A stretch of DNA of 37,274 nucleotides from Actinophytocola sp. (lineage in GTDB: Bacteria > Actinomycetota > Actinomycetes > Mycobacteriales > Pseudonocardiaceae): assembly GCA_009377475.1 (NCBI GenBank), contig WHTY01000045.1:1-37274 (forward strand), in the 5' to 3' direction. Position 1 is the stretch's first letter. Every line of letters begins with the position of its first letter. Positions 19,406 through 27,077 of this stretch are shown here, one piece after another. Both the position numbers and the translations under genes were made by a program. The notes under the pieces are model-generated. The model was not told where the DNA came from and made no database searches. It saw only the letters and a program-made list of their open reading frames with translations.

Positions 19406-20116
19406 ATGACCCTGCGTGCCCACAGACGGCGAGGCAACACCCCGCTGTCGAGACGTCTCACCCTGCTCCTGGCCCTCACCGCCCTCGCGCTCGGTTCCCT
19501 GTTCGCCGCGCCCGCCGCCGCTGCCGCCCACCGCAACCCGGTCGTGTTCGTGCACGGCTGGTCCAGCAGCAGCTCCGTATGGAACGAGATGGTGGCCGAC
19601 TTCAAAGCCGCCGGATACGCCGACAGCGAGCTGTACGCCTGGGACTACGACTCGTACCAGTCAAACAAGACCACCGCGCAGGAACTCGCCGCGTACGTCG
19701 ACCAGGTGCGCGCCGCGACCGGGGCCGCACAGGTCGACATCGTCACGCACTCCATGGGCGGGCTGAACTCCCGCTGGTACGTGAAGTTCCTCGGCGGCAC
19801 CAACCACGTCGACGACTGGGTGTCGCTGGCGGGTCCGAACCACGGGACCAGCTCCGCGAATTGGTGCTACAGCACGTCATGCTATGAGATGCGCGCGGGC
19901 TCGAATTTCCTCAACGACCTCAACGCCGGTGACGAGACGCCGGGCGGCGTCGACTACGGCACCTGGTGGTCGTACTGCGACGGCGTGATCTACCCCGCCG
20001 AAAGCACGGTGCTCAGCGGCGCGAACAACACCTACGCCGGCTGCCTCGGGCACAGCGAATTCACCACCAACGACACCGTCTCGCAACAAGTGCGGGACTT
20101 CGTCGCCGCGACATAG
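19406..20116 (+). CDS. Secreted triacylglycerol lipase / esterase
   Basis: The 236-residue precursor has a Sec/Tat-style signal (RRRGNTPLSRRLTLLLALTA, cleavage likely after AAPAAAAA near residue 41). The mature enzyme begins with the oxyanion HG dipeptide in NPVVFVHGWSSSSSVW. Ser116 in THSMGG is the nucleophile, with Asp192 in YCDGVIYP and His216 in LGHSEF completing the triad. Four cysteines (154, 159, 191, 213) could form two disulfides, fitting secretion. Such small lipases are common in Streptomyces and relatives. GAGAGGACTACC precedes the ATG. It is divergent from the PucR-type regulator and followed by a strong terminator. Confidence 0.92.
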   Translation: MTLRAHRRRGNTPLSRRLTLLLALTALALGSLFAAPAAAAAHRNPVVFVHGWSSSSSVWNEMVADFKAAGYADSELYAWDYDSYQSNKTTAQELAAYVDQVRAATGAAQVDIVTHSMGGLNSRWYVKFLGGTNHVDDWVSLAGPNHGTSSANWCYSTSCYEMRAGSNFLNDLNAGDETPGGVDYGTWWSYCDGVIYPAESTVLSGANNTYAGCLGHSEFTTNDTVSQQVRDFVAAT

Positions 20117-20136
20117 CGGCGAGGCGCGGTCGAGTC

Positions 20137-20176
20137 GCGGGACCCCGCAGCCCCTCCTCGCGAAGCGGGGTCCCGC
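20137..20176 (+). terminator. Terminator downstream of lipase
   Basis: GCGGGACCCCGC (20137-20148) and GCGGGGTCCCGC (20165-20176) are perfect 12-bp complements around a 16-nt loop, 21 bp after the lipase stop. The stem is strong and lacks a clear U-tract, typical of actinomycete terminators. Confidence 0.75.
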
Positions 20177-20280
20177 CACTCCTCGATCTGGGGGTCAGTG
20201 GAGTTCCCGCGACCGCCCGGCTGTTGTCCCGGGGCAACGCGGGGCCTTCACTGTCACCTACTCGTGGGTATCCTGCCGAC

Positions 20281-21141
20281 ATGTCTGATGCGAAGGCGGC
20301 CGAGCTCGCCGCGAAATGCCACCGTGCCCTTGACCCGCTGCACTCGCTGATCTACTTCGCGCCAGAGGCCGACGAGAAGCTGGGCGAGATCGGCCTGAAG
20401 CGCGGCAGGATGTCCTACTTCGCGAGCCGGTCCGCCCCGATGGGCCCGGTCGGCGCCGCCGTCGTCACCGCGACGTTCTACAACTTCAACCCCGACCTGG
20501 TCGCTCGCCACATCCCGAAGGCGTGGGGGCTCGCTTCGCCGGAGACGATCCTCGCCACCCGGCTGGCGGTGGCCGACGCCGCGCTGCGTCGCCTGCTCGG
20601 TGAGGCCGTCGACTCGCCCGAGGTCGCCGAAGCCGCCGAACTGGCACGCGAGGCCACGGCGGGCTGCGCCCCGCAGGGCAGGCCACTCTACGCCGCGCAC
20701 GCCGAGCTGGACTGGCCGGAGCAGCCGCATCTGGTGCTGTGGCACGGGATCACGCTGTTGCGGGAGTACAGGGGCGACGGCCACATCGCCGCGCTGACCA
20801 CCGAGAACGTCGACGGCCTCACCGCGCTCATCACGCACAGCGCCACCGGCAGGGGCTTCACCGAGGCCGCCGCGAAGGCCACGCGGGGCTGGTCGGACGA
20901 GCAGTGGTCCGCTGGGGTGGCGCGACTGCGGGAGCAGGGCATCCTGAACGACGACGGCGAGCTGACCGCCGACGGCGTCGCACTGCGGGAGCGCGTCGAG
21001 GCGGCAACGGACGCGGCGGCGACCGCGCCGTACGCCCATCTCGGCGAGGAGAAGTGCCTGCGACTGCGCGACATCGGCAAGACGTTGAGCCGGACGGTCG
21101 TCGCGGCGGGTGCGTTCCCCGCCACCGTGTTCGGAAAGTAA
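20281..21141 (+). CDS. SCO6745-family protein
   Basis: The 286-residue protein beginning MSDAKAAELAAKCHRALDPL matches the actinobacterial SCO6745 family. Recognisable features are the HSLIYFAPEADEKLGEIGLK opening and the SAPMGPVGAAVVTATFYNFN segment. A long central stretch PHLVLWHGITLLREYRGDGH includes a conserved histidine/arginine-rich patch. A winged-helix-like C-terminal part (EQGILNDDGELTADGVAL) resembles MarR-type HTH proteins. No function is established. ATG at 20281 is chosen. The gene stands alone behind the lipase terminator and converges with the dehydratase-like gene. Confidence 0.8.
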   Translation: MSDAKAAELAAKCHRALDPLHSLIYFAPEADEKLGEIGLKRGRMSYFASRSAPMGPVGAAVVTATFYNFNPDLVARHIPKAWGLASPETILATRLAVADAALRRLLGEAVDSPEVAEAAELAREATAGCAPQGRPLYAAHAELDWPEQPHLVLWHGITLLREYRGDGHIAALTTENVDGLTALITHSATGRGFTEAAAKATRGWSDEQWSAGVARLREQGILNDDGELTADGVALRERVEAATDAAATAPYAHLGEEKCLRLRDIGKTLSRTVVAAGAFPATVFGK

Positions 21142-21193
21142 GGCACTCCGGTGTCAGGTCCCGGGGCGTCGCGGCGGCTGTCATGCGCTGGGC

Positions 21194-22132
21194 TCAGTCG
21201 CGGGGCGGCGCGGCGTTGCCGCCGGAGGCGACCAGCACCACGGTGCCGCCCTCCGGCACCGGCACCGCCCCGGCGCGCAACGCGGCGAGCCCGACGACGG
21301 CGGACGGCTCCAGCAGCAACCGCGTCGCGGTGATCATGTCTCGCCACGCCGTCTCGATGTCGCGCTCGCCGACGCTGACGACGTCGTCGACGTAACGCCG
21401 GATTTGGGCGAGGGTGTGCTCCCCTGCGAACGGCGCTGCGAGGCCGTCGGCGATGGTCGGCGCGCCGCGCGGCAGCCGCACCACCTCGTGCGCGGCGAGC
21501 GCCTGCTCGACGGCGTTGGAAAGCGCAGGCTCGACGCCGACGACGCGGCAGTCGGGCGCGGCGTCGGCGATCGCGGTCGCGATGCCGCCGACGAGGCCAC
21601 CGCCGCCGACCGGGACGAGCACGAGGTCCGGTTCGAGGAGATCGGCGCAGATCTCGCGGCCGACGGTGCCCTGGCCCGCGATCACCGCTGGCAGGTCGAA
21701 CGGGTACAGCGCCGGGCAGTCGTACTCCCGCGCCAGCCGGTCGCAGGTGCCCCGCAGGTCGTCGGTAAGCACGATCTCGCCGCCGTAGCGGCGCACGTTG
21801 TCCACTTTGGCCTGTTGTGCTGACTCGGGCATGCTGACCGTCACCGTCACGCCGAGATGCCTTCCCGCGTACGCGACGGCCGCCGCGTGGTTGCCCGCCG
21901 AGAACGTGACCACGCGCTCCGGCAGCTCGCCCTGCTCCTGCCACGACAGCAGCGTGTTGCACGCGCCTCGGGGCTTGAAGCTGCCGGTGTGCTGCAGGTT
22001 CTCGGCCTTGACCAGCACGCGACAGCCGAGTTCGTCCGACAGCCGTTCGGTGTGCAGCAGCGGCGTGCGCAGCACGTAGGGTTCGATCCGCCGCGCCGCC
22101 GCCGCGATGTCGTCGCTGCTTACGAGCTCCAT
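21194..22132 (-). CDS. Threonine/serine dehydratase-like PLP enzyme
   Basis: The 312-residue fold-type II PLP enzyme resembles threonine ammonia-lyase and serine racemase. The PLP lysine is in TGSFKPRG (Lys53), and the phosphate cup is VPVGGGGLVGG. The segment VTFSAGNHAAAVAYAGRHLG matches the conserved S/N-containing substrate loop. The length (no C-terminal ACT domain) fits the catabolic, non-feedback-inhibited class. Products would be 2-oxobutyrate or pyruvate plus ammonia; substrate preference is not readable here. ATG at 22132 gives MELVSSDDIAAAARRIEPYV; GTG one codon upstream is possible. No clear ribosome-binding site is seen. It is convergent with the SCO6745-family gene. Confidence 0.88.
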   Translation of the reverse strand: MELVSSDDIAAAARRIEPYVLRTPLLHTERLSDELGCRVLVKAENLQHTGSFKPRGACNTLLSWQEQGELPERVVTFSAGNHAAAVAYAGRHLGVTVTVSMPESAQQAKVDNVRRYGGEIVLTDDLRGTCDRLAREYDCPALYPFDLPAVIAGQGTVGREICADLLEPDLVLVPVGGGGLVGGIATAIADAAPDCRVVGVEPALSNAVEQALAAHEVVRLPRGAPTIADGLAAPFAGEHTLAQIRRYVDDVVSVGERDIETAWRDMITATRLLLEPSAVVGLAALRAGAVPVPEGGTVVLVASGGNAAPPRD

Positions 22133-22165
22133 CACGTCCGAGGCTACCGACGCGCGGCGCTGCGG

Positions 22166-23170
22166 TCAGGGCTGCGACGTCGTCGTGGTTGACGGGGTGG
22201 TGGTTGTCGTCGTGGTTGACGGGGTGGTCGTCGGGGCCGGCTGCAGCGTCGGCGCTGGCTCCTCGGAGGTTGCCGGGGTGCTGGTCGGCGCTGGTTGGGG
22301 CTGCGGAGCGGGCTCCTCCGTCGGGCTGGTCGTGGACGTCGGTTGCGGCTCGTTGGGGTCGCTCGGCTCCGACGGCTCACCGTCGCCGATCTGCTCGGAC
22401 AGCTCCTTCGAGAACGCGCCGACCTTGGCGTAGACGCCCGGCTTGCCCGGCCGGGCACAACCCTCGCCCCACGAGACGACGCCGAGCAACGTCGCGCCGA
22501 CCACGATCGGCCCGCCGGAGTCGCCCTGGCACGCGTCCTTGCCGCCCCCGTCGAAGCCGGCGCAGAACATGCCCGACTTGCGGTAGGAGTCGCCGTAGGC
22601 GTTCGAGCAGTACTTGTCCGTGGTGATCGGCACCTTGACCTGTTGCAGGTGGTCGGACGACGTGCCGCCCTCCGAGGTGCGGCCCCAGCCAAGCACGGTC
22701 GCCTCGGTGTCCGGTTTATACGCTTTGTCGCGCGGCGTTGCGAGGCGGGCGGTCTCCTCCTCAACCGGCGCGGCCAGCGTCAGCACGGCGACGTCGTAGT
22801 TCGCGCCGTCAGTGCCGTTGTTCGGGTGCATCCAGATGTCGCTGACGTCGGACACCGTCCCGGAGTTCGAACTCAGCTCCGTTCTGCCGGAGATCACCTC
22901 GAGGTCGTCCGGCTCCTGCGGCGCGACGCAGTGCGCGGCCGTGACGACCTTGTCCGACGCGGCCAGCGTGCCGCCGCAGAACTGCTCGCCGTTGGCGGCG
23001 AACCGCAGCGCCACCGTGAACGGGAAGTCCTCGATTTCTGCGTTCTCACCACCGACGATGACCGGGTTCGCTGGTTCCGCGTGTGCTCCGGACAGCCCGG
23101 CGACTGTGACTGTGACAACGGCCACACCAGCCCCGGCCGCACGTGCCATCGCCCCGACGAGCCTTGCCAT
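22166..23170 (-). CDS. Secreted trypsin-like serine protease (S1) with Pro/Thr-rich tail
   Basis: The 334-residue precursor has a signal peptide (residues 1-31, ending SGAHA) and a short propeptide before the VIVGG mature N-terminus (from about residue 37). The triad is His80 (TAAHC), Asp126 (NYDVAVL) and Ser218 (GDSGGP). Asp212 at the S1-pocket position predicts cleavage after Arg/Lys. Cysteine pairs match S1 folds. Residues ~265-334 form a Pro/Thr/Ser-rich tail ending in runs of threonine, encoded by a 27-bp duplication. Such tails are often O-glycosylated and span the wall; no sortase motif was found. ATG at 23170 follows GGAGGAGGTC. It is divergent from the LacI regulator. Confidence 0.92.
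   Translation of the reverse strand: MARLVGAMARAAGAGVAVVTVTVAGLSGAHAEPANPVIVGGENAEIEDFPFTVALRFAANGEQFCGGTLAASDKVVTAAHCVAPQEPDDLEVISGRTELSSNSGTVSDVSDIWMHPNNGTDGANYDVAVLTLAAPVEEETARLATPRDKAYKPDTEATVLGWGRTSEGGTSSDHLQQVKVPITTDKYCSNAYGDSYRKSGMFCAGFDGGGKDACQGDSGGPIVVGATLLGVVSWGEGCARPGKPGVYAKVGAFSKELSEQIGDGEPSEPSDPNEPQPTSTTSPTEEPAPQPQPAPTSTPATSEEPAPTLQPAPTTTPSTTTTTTTPSTTTTSQP
22181..22230 (-). repeat. 27-bp tandem repeat encoding the protease tail
   Basis: CGTCGTGGTTGACGGGGTGG occurs at 22181-22200 and again at 22208-22227, a 27-bp period. It encodes repeated Thr/Pro/Ser residues in the C-terminal tail. Copy number could vary between strains by slippage. Confidence 0.75.
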
Positions 23171-23354
23171 TGGCGACCTCCTCCTTGTGCCCTTCACAGG
23201 GTCACCGAGGACGCCGCCGAAGACCACCGTGGGAACCCCGGATAGCGGCCATTGTGGTCCATGTGGGTGATATCGTGCTCGGCGTCTCCGTGACACCGGC
23301 GCTCGCGTGCCGTTAGTAGTGCGAAGCTATTCGGAGGCAGAAAGGACGCTCACG

Positions 23355-24338
23355 ATGCCGACGATCGGCGACGTGGCGGCGCGAGCGAATGTGTCGACGG
23401 CGACCGTGTCACGCGCGCTCAACGGGAAGGCCACGGTCGATCCCGAGTTAGCCAAGCGGGTCCGCGCCGCGGCGGAGGAGCTCGGGTACCGGCCACATGG
23501 GCCTGCCCGGAACCTTCGCCGCAAGACGACAGCGACGTTCACGCTGGTCGTGACCGACATCGGAGATCCGTTTTTCGCCTCGCTCGCGCGGGGGCTGGAG
23601 GACGTCGCCCGCGACAGGGGCTACTCGGTCGTGCTCTGCGACACCGACGACGACGTCGCCAAGGAGCGGTCCTACCTGGACGTCGCGCTGCAGGAGCGGG
23701 TCGCGGGCGTCGTCATCGCACCGACAACGCCCGGCGCCGACGTCAACAAGCTGCTCGACCACGGCGCCGTCGTCGTCGCGGTGGACCGGCCGCTGGACGA
23801 ACCGCGCAGCGACCGTGTCCTCGTCGACACCCGATCGGCGGCGGCCAAGGCCACCACGCAACTGCTCGACGCGGGCTACCGCCGGATCGGCTTCCTCGGC
23901 TGCCGCGCCGACGGTTACCCCGACCAGCAACGGCTCGCCGGATACCAGGACGCGCTGGGCCACGCTGCCGACGAGCACCTGGTGCGCCACGTCTGCCCGA
24001 ACACCGACGCCGCCAGCAGCGCGGTCCGGGACCTGCTCACGTCGGCCGACGCGCTGCTCATCGCTTCGCCGCAGCTCGCGCCGGACGCGCTGAGCGCGGC
24101 GTCCGAGCGCGGACTGACGCTCGGCGCGGAGTTCGGCGTCGTCGCGTTCGACGTCACGGCGTGGGCGACGGCGGTGCGGCCCGCGCTGTCAGTGGTCAGC
24201 CAGCCCGCGTACGAGATCGGTGCGACGGCAGCGCGGCACATCGTCGCCCGCCTCGCCGGGGAGACCAGCGCGCCGAAGCACACTGAGCTGAGCTCGGAGT
24301 TCGTCGTCCGGGGCAGTTCGCTGCGTGACCAGGGATGA
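23355..24338 (+). CDS. LacI-family transcriptional regulator
   Basis: The 327-residue protein has a LacI HTH (MPTIGDVAARANVSTATVSR, residues 1-20) and the hinge helix ending GYRPHGPARNLRR. A periplasmic-binding-protein-like effector domain follows (TFTLVVTDIGDPFFASLARG onwards, DRVLVDTRSAAAKATTQLLD). ATG at 23355 is preceded by GGACGCTCACG; 16 codons upstream are open but unlikely. The ligand, probably a sugar or nucleoside, is unknown. No sugar transporter or glycosidase is adjacent. The divergent neighbour is a secreted protease, and the 184-bp spacer may hold its operator, but I could not identify one. Its stop overlaps an in-frame upstream ATG of the antitoxin frame (24335). Confidence 0.9.
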   Translation: MPTIGDVAARANVSTATVSRALNGKATVDPELAKRVRAAAEELGYRPHGPARNLRRKTTATFTLVVTDIGDPFFASLARGLEDVARDRGYSVVLCDTDDDVAKERSYLDVALQERVAGVVIAPTTPGADVNKLLDHGAVVVAVDRPLDEPRSDRVLVDTRSAAAKATTQLLDAGYRRIGFLGCRADGYPDQQRLAGYQDALGHAADEHLVRHVCPNTDAASSAVRDLLTSADALLIASPQLAPDALSAASERGLTLGAEFGVVAFDVTAWATAVRPALSVVSQPAYEIGATAARHIVARLAGETSAPKHTELSSEFVVRGSSLRDQG

Positions 24339-24370
24339 TCGCGACACCGCACGAAAGCGCACGCGCGTGC

Positions 24371-24376
24371 TATGAT
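24371..24376 (+). promoter_or_regulatory. -10 element of the RES/Xre operon, leaderless start
   Basis: TATGAT at 24371-24376 lies 6 bp before the ATG at 24383, so transcription would begin at or within a base or two of the start codon. This predicts a leaderless mRNA, common in actinobacteria. The matching -35 region (about 24348-24353) is weak. The signal lies 32 bp beyond the LacI stop. Confidence 0.6.
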
Positions 24377-24382
24377 GATGTC

Positions 24383-24964
24383 ATGACTGCGGGACTGGAG
24401 TCGGTGTTGGCCGAGGCCGGGTTGAAGATCGACCCGGGCAGGTTCCTGCGCCTCGTCGCCGACGCGGCGCGCAAGGTGTCGCCGCCCCAGCCGAACCCCG
24501 CCGACTACTTCTCCCCCGCGCAACGTCAGGTGCTCAGCGACGTCGGGCTCGACCTGTCAGCGTACGACGAGCGGGAGGCCGATCCGAGGGCCAGCACGGT
24601 CGCCGCGCGGGCGGTCTTCGCGGACTCGTCGTTCTCGGTGACGGAGGCGGCGCGGCTGCTCGGCATCGACAGCAGCCGCGTGCGGCACCGGCTCAAGGAA
24701 GGCAAGCTCACCGGTTGGAAGGACAAGGGCTGGCAGTTGCCCGCGTGGCAGTTCAGCGGTTCGTCGGCGCTGCCGGGGCTGGACGTCGTGCTGCCCGCGC
24801 TGCCGGACGACCAGCCGCCGCTGATGATCGCGGCGTTCATGAACACCCCGCAGCCCGACCTGGAGATCGACGGCAAGCCGGTCACGCCGAGGCAGTGGCT
24901 GCTCGCCCACGGCGACCCGCACGTTGTCGCGGAACTGGCATCGACCGTGGGCACGGCGGCCTGA
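24383..24964 (+). CDS. Xre/MbcA/ParS-type antitoxin of a RES toxin-antitoxin pair
   Basis: The 193-residue protein has an N-terminal helical region and an HTH near residues 82-108 (SSFSVTEAARLLGIDSSRVR). A C-terminal toxin-binding-like part follows (VTPRQWLLAHGDPHVVAELA, about 167-186) with the W-L-x-x-G-D pattern of MbcA/ParS antitoxins. Its immediate downstream neighbour is a RES-domain protein, supporting the assignment. Antitoxins of this class neutralise the toxin and repress their own promoter by HTH binding. I chose ATG 24383 because it sits directly behind a -10 box. An ATG at 24335, overlapping the LacI stop, would add 16 residues (MIATPHESARACYDDV). Confidence 0.75.
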   Translation: MTAGLESVLAEAGLKIDPGRFLRLVADAARKVSPPQPNPADYFSPAQRQVLSDVGLDLSAYDEREADPRASTVAARAVFADSSFSVTEAARLLGIDSSRVRHRLKEGKLTGWKDKGWQLPAWQFSGSSALPGLDVVLPALPDDQPPLMIAAFMNTPQPDLEIDGKPVTPRQWLLAHGDPHVVAELASTVGTAA

Positions 24965-24971
24965 TCGCGCC

Positions 24972-25637
24972 TTGGTCCGTACGGCACGACTCCCACCCCC
25001 GCCGTCGGCGTCCGAGCTGGCCGACGCCCTTCGACCCGAGGAAGACGTCGTCGCGGTGCATCCCGCGACGCGGCTGGTGCGGATCTTCACCGCGCTCGGC
25101 AACCACCCGCAGCGCTGGAACTCGTTCCGCTACACCGGCCCGCTGCCGCACGGCCGGTTCGACCCGCATCAGCCTGGGCCGGACGGCTCGCCCGTGGCCG
25201 ACGAGCGCTCTGGCGTGCTGTACTTCGCGTTGGCCGTGCGCACGAGTGTCGCCGAGGTGTTCCAGACGACGTCCGCCGTGGACCGCACCACCCGGTCGCC
25301 GCACCTCGTCGTGCTCCGCCCCGCGCGGACGCTGCGCCTGCTGGACCTGTCCGGGCTGTGGCCGACGCGGGTCGGCGCGTCGCAGGAGATCTCCAGCGGG
25401 CCGAAGAAGGTGACGCAGCAGTGGGCGCGGGCGATCCGCGCGGCGCATCCACAGCTCGACGGCGTCTGGTACCGCTCGTCGATGGACTCCGGCGAGCCCG
25501 CCATCTGCCTTTGGGACCCGCCCGCCAGCACCGCACTGCCCGCCGAGCCGGACTCCCTGCTGCCGCTGAACCACCCGGGCCTCGACCTACCGCTGACCCG
25601 GGTCTGCGACGAGCTGGGCTACCTGCTGCTGGGGTAA
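24972..25637 (+). CDS. RES-domain toxin (MbcT/ParT-like NAD+-degrading family)
   Basis: The ~221-residue protein contains the RES fold signature: HPATRLVRIFTALGNHPQRW, RYTGPLPHGRFDPH, GVLYFA, SVAEVFQ and YRSSMDSGEPAICLWD. Family catalytic candidates by position are Arg37, Arg62, Tyr84 and Glu95. Related toxins (MbcT) phosphorolyse or hydrolyse NAD+, and ParT modifies phosphoribosyl pyrophosphate synthetase. Which reaction applies here is unknown. TTG at 24972 is a proposed start, 7 bp after the antitoxin stop and without a clear ribosome-binding site; the start is uncertain. It is transcribed with the antitoxin. An inverted-repeat terminator follows. Confidence 0.82.
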   Translation: MVRTARLPPPPSASELADALRPEEDVVAVHPATRLVRIFTALGNHPQRWNSFRYTGPLPHGRFDPHQPGPDGSPVADERSGVLYFALAVRTSVAEVFQTTSAVDRTTRSPHLVVLRPARTLRLLDLSGLWPTRVGASQEISSGPKKVTQQWARAIRAAHPQLDGVWYRSSMDSGEPAICLWDPPASTALPAEPDSLLPLNHPGLDLPLTRVCDELGYLLLG

Positions 25638-25673
25638 ACGGGTTCGCGCCCGCCTCCGCGCCACCGGACCGAT

Positions 25674-25760
25674 GTTGATCTACTTCCCGCGCGCTGTGAC
25701 CACCGAGTGCCCGGTTGCCCTCCGGTTCTCGTGGTCACAGCGCGCAGGTAGTTGATCGAC
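25674..25760. terminator. Large inverted repeat between RES toxin and TerC genes
   Basis: GCGCGCTGTGACCAC (25689-25703) is exactly inverse to GTGGTCACAGCGCGC (25731-25745). Flanking arms continue imperfectly: GTTGATCTACTTCCC on the left and aggTAGTTGATCGAC on the right. The 27-nt loop contains CCGGTT twice. Located between convergent genes, it probably terminates both. The unusual outer sequence (conserved GTTGATC-type ends) also suggests a MITE/REP-like origin. Confidence 0.6.
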
Positions 25761-25812
25761 TTTCGGCGAGCGGCACGCCGCACCGCCAGCCGTGCCAACG
25801 TCGTCAGGACGA

Positions 25813-26790
25813 CTAGTGCACCGGCTCCTGCTCTGGCTCCGGCGCGCGCTTGCGGTCCCGGCGGGACTTGAGCAGGCTCGCCACCGTCGTCAGGAACAGC
25901 ACCGAGGCGATCACGCCGAGCGAGACCCAGTTGTTGATCTCCCACTCGGGCGGCGTCCAGTGGTAGTCGTGCGTGGCGTGCAGCACCAGCTTGACGCCGA
26001 TGAAGCTGAGGATCACCGCGAGCCCGTACGACAGGTACACCAGCTTGTCGACGAGGCCGCCGATCAGGAAGTAGAGCTGCCGCAGCCCCATCAGCGCGAA
26101 GGCGTTCGCCGTGAACACCAGGAACGCCTCCTGCGTGATGCCGAAGATCGCGGGGATGGAGTCGACGGCGAACAGGAGGTCCGCGCTGCCGATCGCGACG
26201 ATGACGACGAACATCGGCGTGACCCAGCGCCTGCCGTCCCGCTTGACCATCATCTTGTGGCCGATGTAGTCGTCGGTGACGGGGAAGATCTTCCGCAGCC
26301 GCCGGACGAGGGCGTTCTCGTGGTATTCCTCGTGGTCACCGCCGCGCAGCATGGTGATCGCCGTCCAGATCAGGATGGCGCCAAAGACGAAGAACACCCA
26401 GACGAACTTCGCGATCAGGGCGGCGCCGATCGCGATGAACACGCCGCGCATGACCAGGGCGAGCAGAATGCCGATCAGCAGCACCCGGTGCTGATGGATG
26501 CCGGGCACCCGGAACGACGTCATGATCAGCATGAAGATGAACAGGTTGTCGACGCTGAGCGAGTACTCGGTGATGTAGCCGGTGAAGAACTCGACCCCGG
26601 GGTCATGCCCGGCGAAGTACCAGACGCCGATGCCGAACACGACGGCGCAGGCGATGTAGAACGCGACCCACCGGGCCGCTTCGCCGGTGGTGACCTCGTG
26701 CGGTTTGCGGTCGACAATTACCAGGTCAAGTGCGATGAGGGCGAGAAGCCCGCCGACAGTAGCCAGCCAAAGCCAAAGTGGAACGGTCAT
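25813..26790 (-). CDS. TerC-family integral membrane protein (Alx/TerC)
   Basis: This 325-residue protein has about 7-9 membrane helices. The TerC signatures are visible: acidic residues in ALIALDLVIVDRKPHEVT (about 16-33), TEYSLSVDNLFIFMLIMTSF and LLFAVDSIPAIFGITQEAF, and the C-terminal charged tail ends EPEQEPVH. Alx/TerC proteins of this family are linked to Mn2+ export and metallation of secreted proteins and are typical targets of the yybP-ykoY Mn2+ riboswitch. Exactly such an element precedes this gene. The ATG at 26790 follows CGGAGG with somewhat long spacing. It is a single-gene transcription unit. Tellurite resistance should not be assumed from the name. Confidence 0.93.
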   Translation of the reverse strand: MTVPLWLWLATVGGLLALIALDLVIVDRKPHEVTTGEAARWVAFYIACAVVFGIGVWYFAGHDPGVEFFTGYITEYSLSVDNLFIFMLIMTSFRVPGIHQHRVLLIGILLALVMRGVFIAIGAALIAKFVWVFFVFGAILIWTAITMLRGGDHEEYHENALVRRLRKIFPVTDDYIGHKMMVKRDGRRWVTPMFVVIVAIGSADLLFAVDSIPAIFGITQEAFLVFTANAFALMGLRQLYFLIGGLVDKLVYLSYGLAVILSFIGVKLVLHATHDYHWTPPEWEINNWVSLGVIASVLFLTTVASLLKSRRDRKRAPEPEQEPVH

Positions 26791-26801
26791 GAAAAACTAG
26801 G

Positions 26802-26945
26802 CCTCCGGTGAGCGGTTTACGTAAGCCACTTCTCCGGAGGTCTCTTCCACCAGCGCCGTAGCGCTGGCCGGGGTGCCGGGCCGATCCCCGAGGGGAGCAC
26901 ACCGAGCTGACGACACCACCGCGAAGGAATACTCCCCTCCACGTA
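26802..26945 (-). promoter_or_regulatory. yybP-ykoY Mn2+ riboswitch with translational expression platform
   Basis: The TerC leader contains the yybP-ykoY core. In 5'-3' order these are GGAGGGGAGTA, GTCGTCAG, the CCCGGCACCCCGGCC region and GGAAGAGACCTCC, between about 26945 and 26834. The aptamer's 3' strand CCTCCGG (minus strand at 26834-26840) is exactly complementary to CCGGAGG, the Shine-Dalgarno region (26802-26808), over 7 bp. Formation of the aptamer with Mn2+ would hold CCTCC and free the ribosome-binding site; without Mn2+ the pairing would block translation. The switch mechanism is inference; the class match is strong. Confidence 0.85.
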
Positions 26946-26953
26946 CAGCCCCC

Positions 26954-26959
26954 ATAATG
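26954..26959 (-). promoter_or_regulatory. Probable -10 of the TerC riboswitch leader
   Basis: CATTAT on the minus strand (26959-26954) lies about 10 bp before the first conserved aptamer residues. Its -35 partner is weak. It is consistent with a transcript starting near 26947. Confidence 0.45.
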
Positions 26960-27037
26960 ACGGCTGTTCGTCTTCTGCGCCACAGAACGTACCCGGTATC
27001 ACCGTTACGCCACGAATTGCGTACCGATCTTGGGACT

Positions 27038-27054
27038 GCTGAGACCTTCTCAGC
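27038..27054. promoter_or_regulatory. Dyad upstream of the hydrolase/ABC gene
   Basis: GCTGAGA-CCT-TCTCAGC is a perfect 7-bp stem with a 3-nt loop, about 24 bp upstream of the GTG at 27078. It may be an operator for an unlinked regulator. The TerC riboswitch promoter lies on the other side of the spacer. Confidence 0.35.
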
Positions 27055-27077
27055 CGCCGTCACATACGGTCGCATTC

